From JAUREX01 sp044356825 (GTDB lineage: Bacteria > Pseudomonadota > Alphaproteobacteria > Rhodobacterales > Rhodobacteraceae), in contig JBIKVM010000006.1 in the NCBI GenBank assembly GCA_044356825.1, forward strand, positions 1-41,068: a DNA stretch of 41,068 nt, read 5' to 3'. Shown piece after piece: positions 15,914-23,543 of this stretch. The notes below the pieces were generated by a model that saw nothing but the letters and a program-made list of their open reading frames with translations, was not told the DNA's origin and ran no database searches. The translations under genes and the position numbers were made by a program. Within the stretch, counting starts at the first letter, position 1, and every line of letters starts with the position of its first letter.

Positions 15914-17611
15914 TCAGTAGCAGCGCGTAAGCGCCAGGATGTAGCCGTCATCGGCCGCGAAGGGTGCGGTGTCGGCGATGTTGTCATCATCGACGTCCGC
16001 AAAGACCTGCCCCACAAGGCTTACACGCCAGGATGGGCCAGCGTCGGCGACCCTGACCTCGAGGCTGACAAGCGGGACGCCCTGGTTCGAGCGATAGGCG
16101 ACCGGAATTGCGTATATCCGCGGCGTCATCGCCTCACCCGTCAGGGCAGCAGCAGGGCAGGCAGGTTTGGCGACCGTCCCGTCGTTCCGCACGATGGTCG
16201 CGCCGAGGATCGCCTCCGAGAGGTCGGCCCCCCCCGCCCCGTGCGCGGCCAGCACCATGCGATCCGCCGTCGCCCGCCCCGCGACCCCAAGGTCGGCCGC
16301 GAGAGCCGCATCCTCTGAGACTCCCAGCGTGCCGTTGAGCTGTGCGGCAGCATTGACCGTGAGCGCGCCGCCCAGCGTCGTCGGCCCCGTGACGCCCAGC
16401 GTGCTGCCCAGTTGCGCAGCCCCCGCGGCCGTGAGGGTGCCGCCAAGCATCGTGTTGCCGGTGACGCCCAGCGTGCCGCCGACCGCAGCATTGCCTGCGA
16501 CATCGAGCGCCCCGCCCAGACGGGTCTGCGGACAGGTGACAACGAGCGTGCCCGCCACAGCGGTGCCGGCGGGCACGTCGCAGGCGATCTCGCGCAGACC
16601 CTCGATCCGGGGGGTGGTGCCCGCAAAGGCCACCCGCTCGATCCCTTCCAGGTCGGGAAAACGGTCGGCCGTGCCGTCGCCATTGCTGTCGAAGCCGGTG
16701 AAGACGATCGTGGAATAGACATCCTGGCTGGCAAGGCAGGCCTGAAAGGTTGCCGAGGTGCGCGGCAGGCCGGCCGCGAGGATGTCGTCGCAGCGGCGCA
16801 GGAATTCGCGCAGGTCGGTCGTCTCGAGCGTGTCGGCACCGGCAAGCGCCACGATCGAGGCGAACTGTCCCGGCCCCGGCAGGCCTGCGGCACCGGCAAA
16901 CCCCGCAAGGTCGAGCGACCAAGCTCCATAGGCCCCCGTCGCGGTGTTCTCGGCGGTCACGAAGCCCGCTGTCGCGCGTTCCGCGTCGCTCACGACCCGG
17001 ATGCCGCGCACCTGCGGCAGCGCGACTGCCGGACGGGCGGGGTCGGAATTGTGGGTCACGAGCATGACGTCAAGCTCCAGCTCGCCGTCCCCGGCTACGC
17101 CGTTGCGCCAGGGGGCATCGATCTGGCCGTCGTTGTTGGCATCGACCGCGCCGCGCGTCAGCGTCGGCCGGGGGTTCGCAGCCGCTCGATCGACCCCGCG
17201 CAGGAGCAGCGCGTAATCCTGCCCGAAAGCATTGCGGGCGGTCCTGCTGCCGCCGGTCAGCGGCTGGTTGAGGTAGGGGTCAGCAAGAAGGCCGGCTTCA
17301 ACCAGCGGGCGGAGATCCGTGAGGGTCGCGAGCAGCGGCGCATCCGCGTTGGCCGCGCCGGCGAAGGCGACAGTGACGAGGTCACCGTAGTTGTTCGCCG
17401 CATAGCCCTGCGCCGCCGCGAGCATGAGCGCGAGATCGGCCGCTGCGGCCTTCTCCTGCGTGCGCTGCGTCTGGTCACGCAGGATCTGCCCGGTGAAACT
17501 CAGAACCCCCGCCGCGATCGAGAGATAGAGGATCCCCTCGACAAGGGTGACACCGCGCCGGCCCCCGAGGCGGAGGCGTCTCGCGAAATCGCGGGCGGGA
17601 CGACGGATCAC
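15914..17611 (-). CDS. pilV: PilV-type minor pilin / pilus tip adhesin with fibre repeats
   Basis: A 565-residue prepilin. The leader ends RLGGRRG, cleaved before VTLVEGILYLSIAAGV (Glu+5), followed by the pilin helix and the TLMLAAAQGYAANNYGDLV-type region of PilV N-terminal domains. The middle carries two DxNxDGxxD loops (residues 157-165, 308-316). Residues about 367-450 form seven exact 12-residue fibre repeats (16262-16513). The C-terminal region PACPAAAL, TPRIYAIPVAYR and the end ILALTRCY resembles the variable tip of R64 PilV, with a third Asp loop at 539-547. It should sit at the pilus tip and bind surfaces. It is first in the minus-strand operon, with a GTG start at 17611; an ATG two bases upstream is out of frame. 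Confidence 0.82.
   Translation of the reverse strand: MIRRPARDFARRLRLGGRRGVTLVEGILYLSIAAGVLSFTGQILRDQTQRTQEKAAAADLALMLAAAQGYAANNYGDLVTVAFAGAANADAPLLATLTDLRPLVEAGLLADPYLNQPLTGGSRTARNAFGQDYALLLRGVDRAAANPRPTLTRGAVDANNDGQIDAPWRNGVAGDGELELDVMLVTHNSDPARPAVALPQVRGIRVVSDAERATAGFVTAENTATGAYGAWSLDLAGFAGAAGLPGPGQFASIVALAGADTLETTDLREFLRRCDDILAAGLPRTSATFQACLASQDVYSTIVFTGFDSNGDGTADRFPDLEGIERVAFAGTTPRIEGLREIACDVPAGTAVAGTLVVTCPQTRLGGALDVAGNAAVGGTLGVTGNTMLGGTLTAAGAAQLGSTLGVTGPTTLGGALTVNAAAQLNGTLGVSEDAALAADLGVAGRATADRMVLAAHGAGGADLSEAILGATIVRNDGTVAKPACPAAALTGEAMTPRIYAIPVAYRSNQGVPLVSLEVRVADAGPSWRVSLVGQVFADVDDDNIADTAPFAADDGYILALTRCY
16262..16513 (-). repeat. Seven tandem 12-residue (36-base) fibre repeats in pilV
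   Basis: Units read GALDVAGNAAVG, GTLGVTGNTMLG, GTLTAAGAAQLG, STLGVTGPTTLG, GALTVNAAAQLN, GTLGVSEDAALA and ADLGVAGRATAD. They have identical length with no gaps. The pattern G-T-L-x-V-x-G-x-x-x-L-G is like beta-structured stems of phage tail fibres and trimeric adhesins. Confidence 0.9.
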
Positions 17612-17786
17612 ATTCGGCCTGCTGTAAAAATTAACCGCAACAATCGGACGTCACTAACCTTTTCAGATTAGACGTTTCCGACTCGCGGCGCAACAGCGCA
17701 GATTTTGGCGCCGAGGGGCGTGAAATCGGCTAGGCGTGCGGGATGGCGGCTGCTAGAGAGGGCGCGTTTTCGAGAACGGATTTGCC
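17612..17786. promoter_or_regulatory. Divergent promoter region of pilV operon and the second ATPase gene
   Basis: The 175 bases contain a low-GC patch (about 17622-17680, with taaaaattaacc and ctaaccttttcagattag) against a very GC-rich background. It must hold the start signals of the eight-gene pilV-to-pilU operon on the minus strand and of the ATPase gene on the plus strand. An imperfect inverted repeat ctaacc/gattag (5 of 6 pairs) is visible. No exact promoter could be assigned. Confidence 0.4.
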
Positions 17787-18809
17787 ATGTCCGGATTTGC
17801 CGATGTGCCAATTGCGCCGCCGCCGCCCATGAATGCGCCCCAACGGCTGGTGGATGTCGGATTTGCCGACCTCTATCTGTCGTCCGATCCAGATATTCCC
17901 GTTCTGGTGAGCCATCTGCGCCTTGATGGCCAGCCCGCCTCGGAGGGCCCTCTTGTCGTGTTGCCACCAACTCTTGCAACCGATGCCGCGCGGCTTGGCG
18001 CGAAGGTCGCGGCGATGGCCGGCACCGATGCCGAGTTCAGCGTCGAGCACGACGGGATCGCCTATCGCTGCGCGCGCATCGCCTCGCCCGCGACGCGGGA
18101 GGACGCAGCCGGCTGGGTGCTGCGCCAGATCCGCAACGACCGCCGCACCCTTGCCGATCTGGGCATGCCCGACTGGCTGGTGGGCGAATTGCACCGCGCC
18201 GGCCTGCGGGGCGGGCTGCTGCTCGTGACCGGTCCCTTCGCTTCGGGCAAGACGACGACGGCCGCCGCGTGCCTGACGGATTGGGTCGCGCGACACGGGG
18301 GCGTGGGCGTCACCTTCGAGGATCCGCCCGAGCGGCGGATCGCGGGCTTTCATGGTCGCGGTCCGATCTATCAGATCGCGGTGCCGCAAAACGGTTTTGC
18401 CGACGCCGTGCGCGCCTCGCGCCGCTGGGCCTATCGCTTTGCGCTCATCGGCGAGATCCGCAGCCACGAGACGGCGGCCGAGACGATCCAGCTTGCGCTG
18501 TCTGGGGCTACGATTGTCGCGACGATCCACGGGGCGGGGCCGGTCGAGGGGTTGATGGCACTGGCGAAGTTCGCCGCCGCCCCGGATGAGCCGCGCGGCC
18601 CGGACGATCGTATCGCCGCAGCGATTTCGGGCGTGCTGCACCAGACGCTCGCGCGCGACCGGCCCGAGGTGCGCTATCTGTCCTTCGCCGGCCGCAACGC
18701 CCCGGCGATGCGCACCAAGATCATCAACGGCCAGTTCCACCTGCTCGCGGATGATCTCGAATACCAGACGCGCCTGCGCGGCCTCGGGCGCGCGAACGAG
18801 AGTTTCTGA
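17787..18809 (+). CDS. Second pilus-type ATPase, PilT/TraJ/DotB-like
   Basis: A 340-residue cytoplasmic secretion ATPase. Residues 1-145 are an N-terminal PAS-like domain (VDVGFADLYLSSDPDI corresponds to the 'SDLHL' region). The RecA-like core has Walker A GPFASGKTTT at 149-158, Asp box FEDPPERRI near 177-185, Walker B LIGEIRSHET near 220-229 and His box ATIHGAGPV. It lacks the tetracysteine motif, so it groups with PilT-type retraction ATPases and with plasmid TraJ/DotB rather than with PilQ. A pilus-retraction role is the obvious inference. It is transcribed away from the pilV operon and convergent with the PilM-like gene 3 bases downstream. Confidence 0.8.
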   Translation: MSGFADVPIAPPPPMNAPQRLVDVGFADLYLSSDPDIPVLVSHLRLDGQPASEGPLVVLPPTLATDAARLGAKVAAMAGTDAEFSVEHDGIAYRCARIASPATREDAAGWVLRQIRNDRRTLADLGMPDWLVGELHRAGLRGGLLLVTGPFASGKTTTAAACLTDWVARHGGVGVTFEDPPERRIAGFHGRGPIYQIAVPQNGFADAVRASRRWAYRFALIGEIRSHETAAETIQLALSGATIVATIHGAGPVEGLMALAKFAAAPDEPRGPDDRIAAAISGVLHQTLARDRPEVRYLSFAGRNAPAMRTKIINGQFHLLADDLEYQTRLRGLGRANESF

Positions 18810-18812
18810 CCC

Positions 18813-19292
18813 TCAGAGCCGGGTGGCAAGGACCGGCGCGAAGGCTGCCGGGGGGCTGATGGCGGGTGCGGGCAGGACCACGCCGTCGACCGAAAACTGC
18901 GGTGCTGCCGGGTTGGCGGGCAAGACGGGGCGCCACTGCCCAAAGGTCGTGCCGGGTGGGATCCGGCCCCAATGCGCCGGCAGGGCCGCGAGTGGAGCAA
19001 GACCGAGGCGCGTGGCCCCTGCGGGCGGATAGCTCAGCACCCAGCGCGCACCCGACGTGTCCGTGACGACGACGCTTTGCCAGGCTGCGAGGGGCTCGAA
19101 CGGCGCGGGCATCGCGACGCGCAGCGGCCCCGCCGGGGCATCGCGCGCCGCCGTGATCGCGGCCAGGTGATGGCGGCGGAGATTGTCGGCAATCACGGCT
19201 GTGCCCGCCGGTTCTTCCCGGCGCAGATCGACAAGGAAGATCGCCGCGACAAGGGCCGTGATGGCGACAGCGGGGGGCACGAACGTCAGCAT
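18813..19292 (-). CDS. PilM-like pilus biogenesis protein
   Basis: A 159-residue protein with a single N-terminal membrane segment (MLTFVPPAVAITALVAAIFLVDL), then a helical stretch (NLRRHHLAAITAARDA) and a beta-rich periplasmic domain (WQSVVVTDTSGARWVLSYPPAG, WGRIPPGTTFGQWRP, LPAPAISPPAAF). This size and layout match R64 PilM, an inner-membrane thin-pilus component about 145 residues long that ends in proline-bounded motifs. The match is by architecture and location next to pil genes, not by a decisive motif. The ATG at 19292 begins directly at the membrane segment; a longer frame upstream has no supporting content. Convergent with the second ATPase gene. Confidence 0.55.
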   Translation of the reverse strand: MLTFVPPAVAITALVAAIFLVDLRREEPAGTAVIADNLRRHHLAAITAARDAPAGPLRVAMPAPFEPLAAWQSVVVTDTSGARWVLSYPPAGATRLGLAPLAALPAHWGRIPPGTTFGQWRPVLPANPAAPQFSVDGVVLPAPAISPPAAFAPVLATRL

Positions 19293-19470
19293 CGGACACC
19301 GTGGAATGCGAGAGGAGCGAAAGGCATTGGGCGCGATTGGAAGAAAATAGCACACAAAGGCGCCTGATGCACACCGTTTCGCGCCCGCCCTGGGCGCGCG
19401 CGGGGCTTGCCATCGCGCGCCGGTCGGGGCATGTCGGACATGGTGGCAGGAAGGTCCGAGGGGTCTTGCG

Positions 19471-20169
19471 ATGTCGGGAAATGTCCTCGGGGCGGTACTC
19501 AAACCCCTTCACCCCGAAGGCTGGCGGTTCGTCGGTGGCTTTGCCGCGGCATCGGTGCTGCTCGCGCTGCTGTGGCTTCCGCTCGGGCTGGTCGGGGCGG
19601 GGCTGACGGTCTGGTGCTATTATTTCTTTCGCGATCCGCCGCGCATCACCCCGCAGCGCGAGGGGTTGATCATCAGCCCTGCCGACGGGATCGTCTCGAT
19701 GATCGTGCCAGCAGTGCCGCCCGCCGAACTCGGGCTCGGCCCCGAGAGTCGGATTCGCGTCTCCGTGTTCATGAACGTCTTCAACTGCCATGTGAACCGC
19801 ATCCCGGTTGCCGGGCGGATCACCGCAGTCGCCTATCGCAAGGGACGGTTCGTCAATGCCGCATTCGACAAGGCAAGCAGCGAGAACGAACGCAACGCGC
19901 TGGCGATCGCCCTCATGGACGGGCGCACACTGGCCGTCGTGCAGATCGCTGGGCTGGTGGCGCGGCGGATCCTGTGCACCGCCGTGCCCGGCCAGAGCGT
20001 CGCGGCAGGCGAGCGCTTCGGGCTGATCCGCTTCGGATCGCGCCTCGATGTCTATCTGCCCGAAGGGGTGGCTCCGCTGGTGGCCGTCGGTCAGACGATG
20101 GTGGCGGGCGAGACGGTGCTTGCGGATCTCCGATCCGGCGAACCCGCCCGCACCGGCGAGGCGCGCTGA
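19471..20169 (+). CDS. psd: Phosphatidylserine decarboxylase proenzyme
   Basis: Converts phosphatidylserine to phosphatidylethanolamine at the inner membrane. At 232 residues it is the short, PSD-A/type II form. Features are a hydrophobic N-terminal segment (residues 19-52), FFRDPPR, ISPADGIVSMI, VSVFMNVFNCHVNRIPVAG and, near the end, the self-cleavage site LIRFGSRLDVYLP, where Ser190 becomes the pyruvoyl cofactor of the alpha chain. This class has GS in place of LGST, which is normal. Ribosome site gagggg at 19458-19463. pssA starts one base after the stop, so the two steps of PE synthesis are coupled, though in reversed order relative to the pathway. Confidence 0.97.
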   Translation: MSGNVLGAVLKPLHPEGWRFVGGFAAASVLLALLWLPLGLVGAGLTVWCYYFFRDPPRITPQREGLIISPADGIVSMIVPAVPPAELGLGPESRIRVSVFMNVFNCHVNRIPVAGRITAVAYRKGRFVNAAFDKASSENERNALAIALMDGRTLAVVQIAGLVARRILCTAVPGQSVAAGERFGLIRFGSRLDVYLPEGVAPLVAVGQTMVAGETVLADLRSGEPARTGEAR

Positions 20170-20170
20170 G

Positions 20171-20920
20171 ATGCTCGATGATCCGAGACCGGGCGAGGCG
20201 CAGTCGGAAAATGTCACCTTGCGGCAGCTTCTGCCCAATGCGGTGACGATCCTCGGGATCTGCTCGGGGCTGATGTCGCTGCGGTTCGTGCAGGCGGGGC
20301 GGGTCGATCTGGCGGTGATGTTCATCCTGCTCGCGGCGGTTCTCGACGGCCTCGACGGGATGCTCGCGCGCCGGCTCGACGCGACATCGAAGATGGGGGC
20401 GGAACTCGACTCGCTCGCGGATTTCCTGAACTTCGGCGTAGCACCTGCAATCGTGGTCTTTCACGCCGCGATGGCGTCGGCGCCGCCCATCGTGTGGGTG
20501 CCGGTGCTGGTCTACAGCGTCTGCGCCTGCCTGAGGCTCGCGCGCTTCAACATCGACCGGAGCCGGCCCGAGACGGCCGACCGGCTGCATTTCGTGGGGG
20601 TTCCGACACCGGCCGGGGCGCTGCTCGGGTTGTGGCCGATCCTGATGGGGCAGGCCGGAATCATCGATCCTGCGGCCCACCCTGAAGCCTATGCGTTGTG
20701 GCTCGCGCTCGTGGGGCTGATGATGATCAGCCGCGTACCGACGCTATCGACGAAGTCGATCCGCATCCCGCGCGCACGGGCCAAGCTCGTGCTGATCGGG
20801 GTTGCGGTGCTGATGGGCCTTCTCATCACCCGGTTCTGGCTGACGATGAGCCTCTTGGCGCTGGCCTACGCGCTGATCCTCGGTCGAGATATCGCGCTCT
20901 GGCTGCGCAAGTCCCGCTGA
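20171..20920 (+). CDS. pssA: CDP-diacylglycerol-serine O-phosphatidyltransferase
   Basis: Makes phosphatidylserine from CDP-diacylglycerol and serine in the inner membrane. The 249-residue protein carries the CDP-alcohol phosphotransferase motif D-x2-DG-x2-AR-x8-G-x3-D-x3-D at residues 59-84 (DGLDGMLAR ... GAELDSLAD), followed by FLNFGVAPA, and about six to eight membrane helices. The start MLDDPRPGEAQSENVTLRQLLPN at 20171 is one base after the psd stop; coupling is likely. The short soluble lead before TLRQLLPNAVT is usual for the PssA family. Convergent with the small DUF6447 gene 3 bases downstream. Confidence 0.95.
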   Translation: MLDDPRPGEAQSENVTLRQLLPNAVTILGICSGLMSLRFVQAGRVDLAVMFILLAAVLDGLDGMLARRLDATSKMGAELDSLADFLNFGVAPAIVVFHAAMASAPPIVWVPVLVYSVCACLRLARFNIDRSRPETADRLHFVGVPTPAGALLGLWPILMGQAGIIDPAAHPEAYALWLALVGLMMISRVPTLSTKSIRIPRARAKLVLIGVAVLMGLLITRFWLTMSLLALAYALILGRDIALWLRKSR

Positions 20921-20923
20921 GGT

Positions 20924-21118
20924 TCAGCCGCGAGTCTTGGCAAGCTCGGCCTTGAGCGCCTCGATGTAGCCCTTCTTGGCGGTGGTATAGACCGCGATCT
21001 CGTTGCGCAGCTTCTGCATCTGCACTTCAAGGAACTGCAGGCTCGCGAGTTGCGCCTTGCCGTTGTCGCTCAGGTCCTCGGTGTTGTAGTCGATGCCGTC
21101 CACGGTGATCTTGGGCAT
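20924..21118 (-). CDS. Small DUF6447-type coiled-coil protein (copy 1 of 3)
   Basis: A 64-residue protein that starts MPKITVDGIDYNTEDLS. The beta-hairpin-like opening 'K-I-x-V-D-G-x-x-Y' and the helical remainder (AQLASLQFLEVQMQKLRNEI, YIEALKAELAK) are those I recall for DUF6447. The function is unknown. The ATG at 21118 is chosen for its agagga ribosome site; a longer frame begins inside the preceding gene. It is the third gene of a tight minus-strand trio with 21133-21387 and 21389-21601. The leucine/hydrophobic spacing suggests a self-associating helix. Confidence 0.75.
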   Translation of the reverse strand: MPKITVDGIDYNTEDLSDNGKAQLASLQFLEVQMQKLRNEIAVYTTAKKGYIEALKAELAKTRG

Positions 21119-21132
21119 GGGGTCCTCTGGGG

Positions 21133-21387
21133 TCAATCGTCGGAAAAGAGATCGGAAAATCTGAGGCCGGTCCGGCCTTGCACCATCTCGAGCTTGAGAT
21201 CGGTGATGTAGGCGTTGCGCGCCTTGGTGAGCAGTGCCTGCATGTTGACAAGCTCCTGCAGGCGCCCCTCGATGAAGCGCAGCCTGTCATAGAGCGCGCG
21301 CCCCTCGGGGCTCAGCCGCGCAGGGTCGAACGCCGCTCCGTCGGGCCGGCCCTCGGGCTGCGGCGTCTGGGGCGCGGGGGCATCCAT
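21133..21387 (-). CDS. Small helical protein related to its DUF6447-type neighbours (copy 2 of 3)
   Basis: An 84-residue protein. It has a Pro/Ala-rich start (MDAPAPQTPQPEGRPDG), then LSPEGRALYDRLRFIEGRLQELV and LLTKARNAYITDLKLEM. The helical part lines up with copies 1 and 3 (L-S-x-E-A-R... L-x-F-x-x-x-x-x-Q-L... A-R-x-A-Y-I-x-x-L-K-x-E-M), but the 'V-D-G-x-D-Y' opening is missing and the C-terminal tail is extended (RFSDLFSDD). It starts one base after the stop of copy 3 and ends 14 bases before copy 1. The function is unknown. Confidence 0.7.
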   Translation of the reverse strand: MDAPAPQTPQPEGRPDGAAFDPARLSPEGRALYDRLRFIEGRLQELVNMQALLTKARNAYITDLKLEMVQGRTGLRFSDLFSDD

Positions 21388-21388
21388 G

Positions 21389-21601
21389 TCAGGCCTTTGC
21401 CGCCTTCATCTCGCGCCGCAGGGCACCAAGATAGGCCAGCCGCGCCGTGTCGCTGATCGCGAGTTCATTGGTGAGCTGCACGAGTCCCGCCTGAACGAAC
21501 TCGAGCGAGGCGAGGAGGTTGCGCGCTTCGGTGCTCAGGCTATCGAGCGGGTAGTCGACCCCGTCGAGGGTAAGCTTGCGGGGTGCGGGGGTATCGGTCA
21601 T
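21389..21601 (-). CDS. Small DUF6447-type coiled-coil protein (copy 3 of 3)
   Basis: A 70-residue protein, MTDTPAPRKLTLDGVDYPLDSLS, then NLLASLEFVQAGLVQLTNEL and AYLGALRREMKAAKA. It aligns along its full length with copy 1 (K-(I/L)-T-(V/L)-D-G-(I/V)-D-Y; LASL-(Q/E)-F). The ATG at 21601 is preferred over a longer frame because the family begins just before K-L-T-L-D-G. It is first of the three in transcription order and lies 79 bases downstream of the ETF-QO stop on the same strand, so read-through from that gene is possible. Confidence 0.75.
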   Translation of the reverse strand: MTDTPAPRKLTLDGVDYPLDSLSTEARNLLASLEFVQAGLVQLTNELAISDTARLAYLGALRREMKAAKA

Positions 21602-21680
21602 GGCTTTTCCAGTTGATACGACAAAAATGGGACTAACACGCGACGCGGCGTTTGTGAACCCGCGGCCGGGCACGCGCCGA

Positions 21681-23324
21681 TCACATGTTGGGATAGTTCG
21701 GCCCGTCGCCGCCCTGCGGCGTCGTCCAGACGATGTTCTGCGAGGGGTCCTTGATGTCGCAGGTCTTGCAGTGCACGCAATTCTGATAGTTGATCACGAA
21801 GCGCGGATCGCGCCCTTCCTCGCGCACGACCTCATAGACGCCGGCCGGGCAGTAGCGCTGCGCGGGTTCGGCGTATTCGGGCAGGTTGACGCGGATCGGC
21901 ACGCTCGCATCGCGCAGCGTGAGATGCGCGGGCTGCCCCTCGGCGTGGTAGGTGAAGGAAAACGCCACGTTCGTCAGCCGGTCGAACGACAGAACGCCAT
22001 CGGGCTTGGGATAGTCGATCGGGGCGTGGTCGGCCGCCGGGCCGGTCGCGGCCGCGTCCGACTTGCCGTGCCTGAGCGTCCCGAAAAGCGAGACGCCGAA
22101 GAGGTTGTTCGTCCACATGTCGAGGCCCCCGAGCGCGAGCGAGGGCACGAGGCCCCAGCGCGACCACATCGGCTTGACGTTGCGCACGCGCCTGAGGTCG
22201 CGCCCGACCGGGCCCTCGCGCAGCGCGGTGTCGTAGGCGGTCAGCTCATCCCCCGACCGGCCGGCGGCGATGGCCGCCGCCGCCGCCTCGGCCGCCGCGA
22301 TGCCCGAGAGCATCGCGTTGTGGTTGCCCTTGATGCGCGGCACATTGACAAGCCCCGCCGAGCAGCCGAGCAGCGCGCCCCCCGGGAACACCGTCTTGGG
22401 GATCGACTGCCAGCCGCCCTCGGAGATTGCCCGCGCGCCATAGGCCACGCGCTTGCCGCCCCGCAGCAGGTCGGCCACCATCGGGTGATGCTTGAAGCGC
22501 TGGAATTCCATGTAGGGGTAAAGGTGCGGGTTCTCGTAGTTCAGATGGACGACGAAGCCGACATAGACCTGATTTTTATCGAGATGATAGATGAACGCCC
22601 CCCCGCCCGCATTGGAGCCGAGCGGCCAGCCCATGGTGTGGGTGACCGTCCCCTCGCGGTGCTTGGCGGGGTCGATCTCCCAGATTTCCTTCATGCCGAT
22701 GCCGAATTTCTGCGGGCAGCGCCCGCGGCCGAGATCGAAGGCCTCGATCGCCTGCTTCGAGAGCGACCCGCGCACCCCCTCGGCGAGCAGGACGTATTTG
22801 CCGCGCAGCTCCATCCCGGGCTCGTAGGCGGGGCCCGGCGTGCCGTCGGGGTTCTTGCCGAACTCGCCCGCGACCACGCCCGCCACACGGCCATCTTCGC
22901 CCCGGACAAGCTCCGAGCACGACATGCCCGGAAAGATCTCGACCCCGAGCGCCTCGGCCTCGGTCGCGAGCCAGCGGCAGACGTTCGCCATGCTGACGAT
23001 GAAATTGCCGTGGTTGTTCATCAGGGGCGGCATCGGCCAGTTCGGGATCCGCAGCTGCCCCGCCGGCCCCAGCATGTAGAAATTGTCCTCGCGCACCGGC
23101 ACCTTCACCGGCGTGTCGCGCTCGCGCCAGTCGGGCAGCAGCGCATCGAGGCCCACAGGGTCGAGGACCGCGCCCGACAGGATGTGCGCCCCGACCTCGG
23201 AGCCCTTCTCGAGCAGCACGACCGACAGCGCCGGATCGATCTGCTTGAGCCGGATCGCCGCCGACAGCCCGGCAGGCCCGGCTCCGACGATCACGACATC
23301 ATACTCCATCGCCTCGCGCGCCAT
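21681..23324 (-). CDS. Electron transfer flavoprotein-ubiquinone oxidoreductase
   Basis: ETF-QO passes electrons from electron-transfer flavoprotein (fed by acyl-CoA and amino-acid dehydrogenases) to ubiquinone at the membrane. The 547-residue protein has an N-terminal FAD site EYDVVIVGAGPAGLSAAIRLK, the family blocks GAHILSGAVLDP and NNHGNFIVSMANVCRWLA, and a ubiquinone/membrane-associated region (GGCSAG-type LLGCSAGLVNVPRIKG). The C-terminal 4Fe-4S ligands are RYCPAGVYEV and NCVHCKTCDIKDPSQNI. Length equals the known bacterial and human mature enzymes. The ATG at 23324 is chosen because aagggg lies 8-13 bases upstream and the family begins shortly before the FAD motif; a longer frame adds 31 unsupported residues. 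Confidence 0.97.
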   Translation of the reverse strand: MAREAMEYDVVIVGAGPAGLSAAIRLKQIDPALSVVLLEKGSEVGAHILSGAVLDPVGLDALLPDWRERDTPVKVPVREDNFYMLGPAGQLRIPNWPMPPLMNNHGNFIVSMANVCRWLATEAEALGVEIFPGMSCSELVRGEDGRVAGVVAGEFGKNPDGTPGPAYEPGMELRGKYVLLAEGVRGSLSKQAIEAFDLGRGRCPQKFGIGMKEIWEIDPAKHREGTVTHTMGWPLGSNAGGGAFIYHLDKNQVYVGFVVHLNYENPHLYPYMEFQRFKHHPMVADLLRGGKRVAYGARAISEGGWQSIPKTVFPGGALLGCSAGLVNVPRIKGNHNAMLSGIAAAEAAAAAIAAGRSGDELTAYDTALREGPVGRDLRRVRNVKPMWSRWGLVPSLALGGLDMWTNNLFGVSLFGTLRHGKSDAAATGPAADHAPIDYPKPDGVLSFDRLTNVAFSFTYHAEGQPAHLTLRDASVPIRVNLPEYAEPAQRYCPAGVYEVVREEGRDPRFVINYQNCVHCKTCDIKDPSQNIVWTTPQGGDGPNYPNM

Positions 23325-23543
23325 AGCTTTCCCCTTCACGAGCGGGGATCGCATCCCCATGTCATGCTCTCTGTCCGATCGTGCGTAGCGCAAGGGCGAA
23401 GCCATGGTCAATCGCAAGGCTGCCGATCATGGTGCACACTTGCAAAATGCAGTCAGGTCGGGTGAGACTTGGGCGCCTGGGGGGCATGCAAGAACCGCGA
23501 AGGCGGTGCGCATGATCGATCCCTGAGCGGATTGGAGGCGGCG

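Noticed and set aside
16262..16513. CRISPR-like array because of regular 36-base spacing
   Set aside because: The units are in-frame protein repeats without conserved identical repeats separated by unique spacers.
15914..17611. Possible shufflon (invertible pilV segments) as in R64
   Set aside because: No sfx-like inverted 19-base repeats were seen around the pilV 3' end, there is no partial alternative 3' segment downstream, and no Rci-type recombinase gene is in the window.
21576..23465. A 629-codon plus-strand open frame opposite the ETF-QO gene
   Set aside because: It is an Arg/His/Asp-rich shadow of a well-conserved 547-residue enzyme on the other strand.
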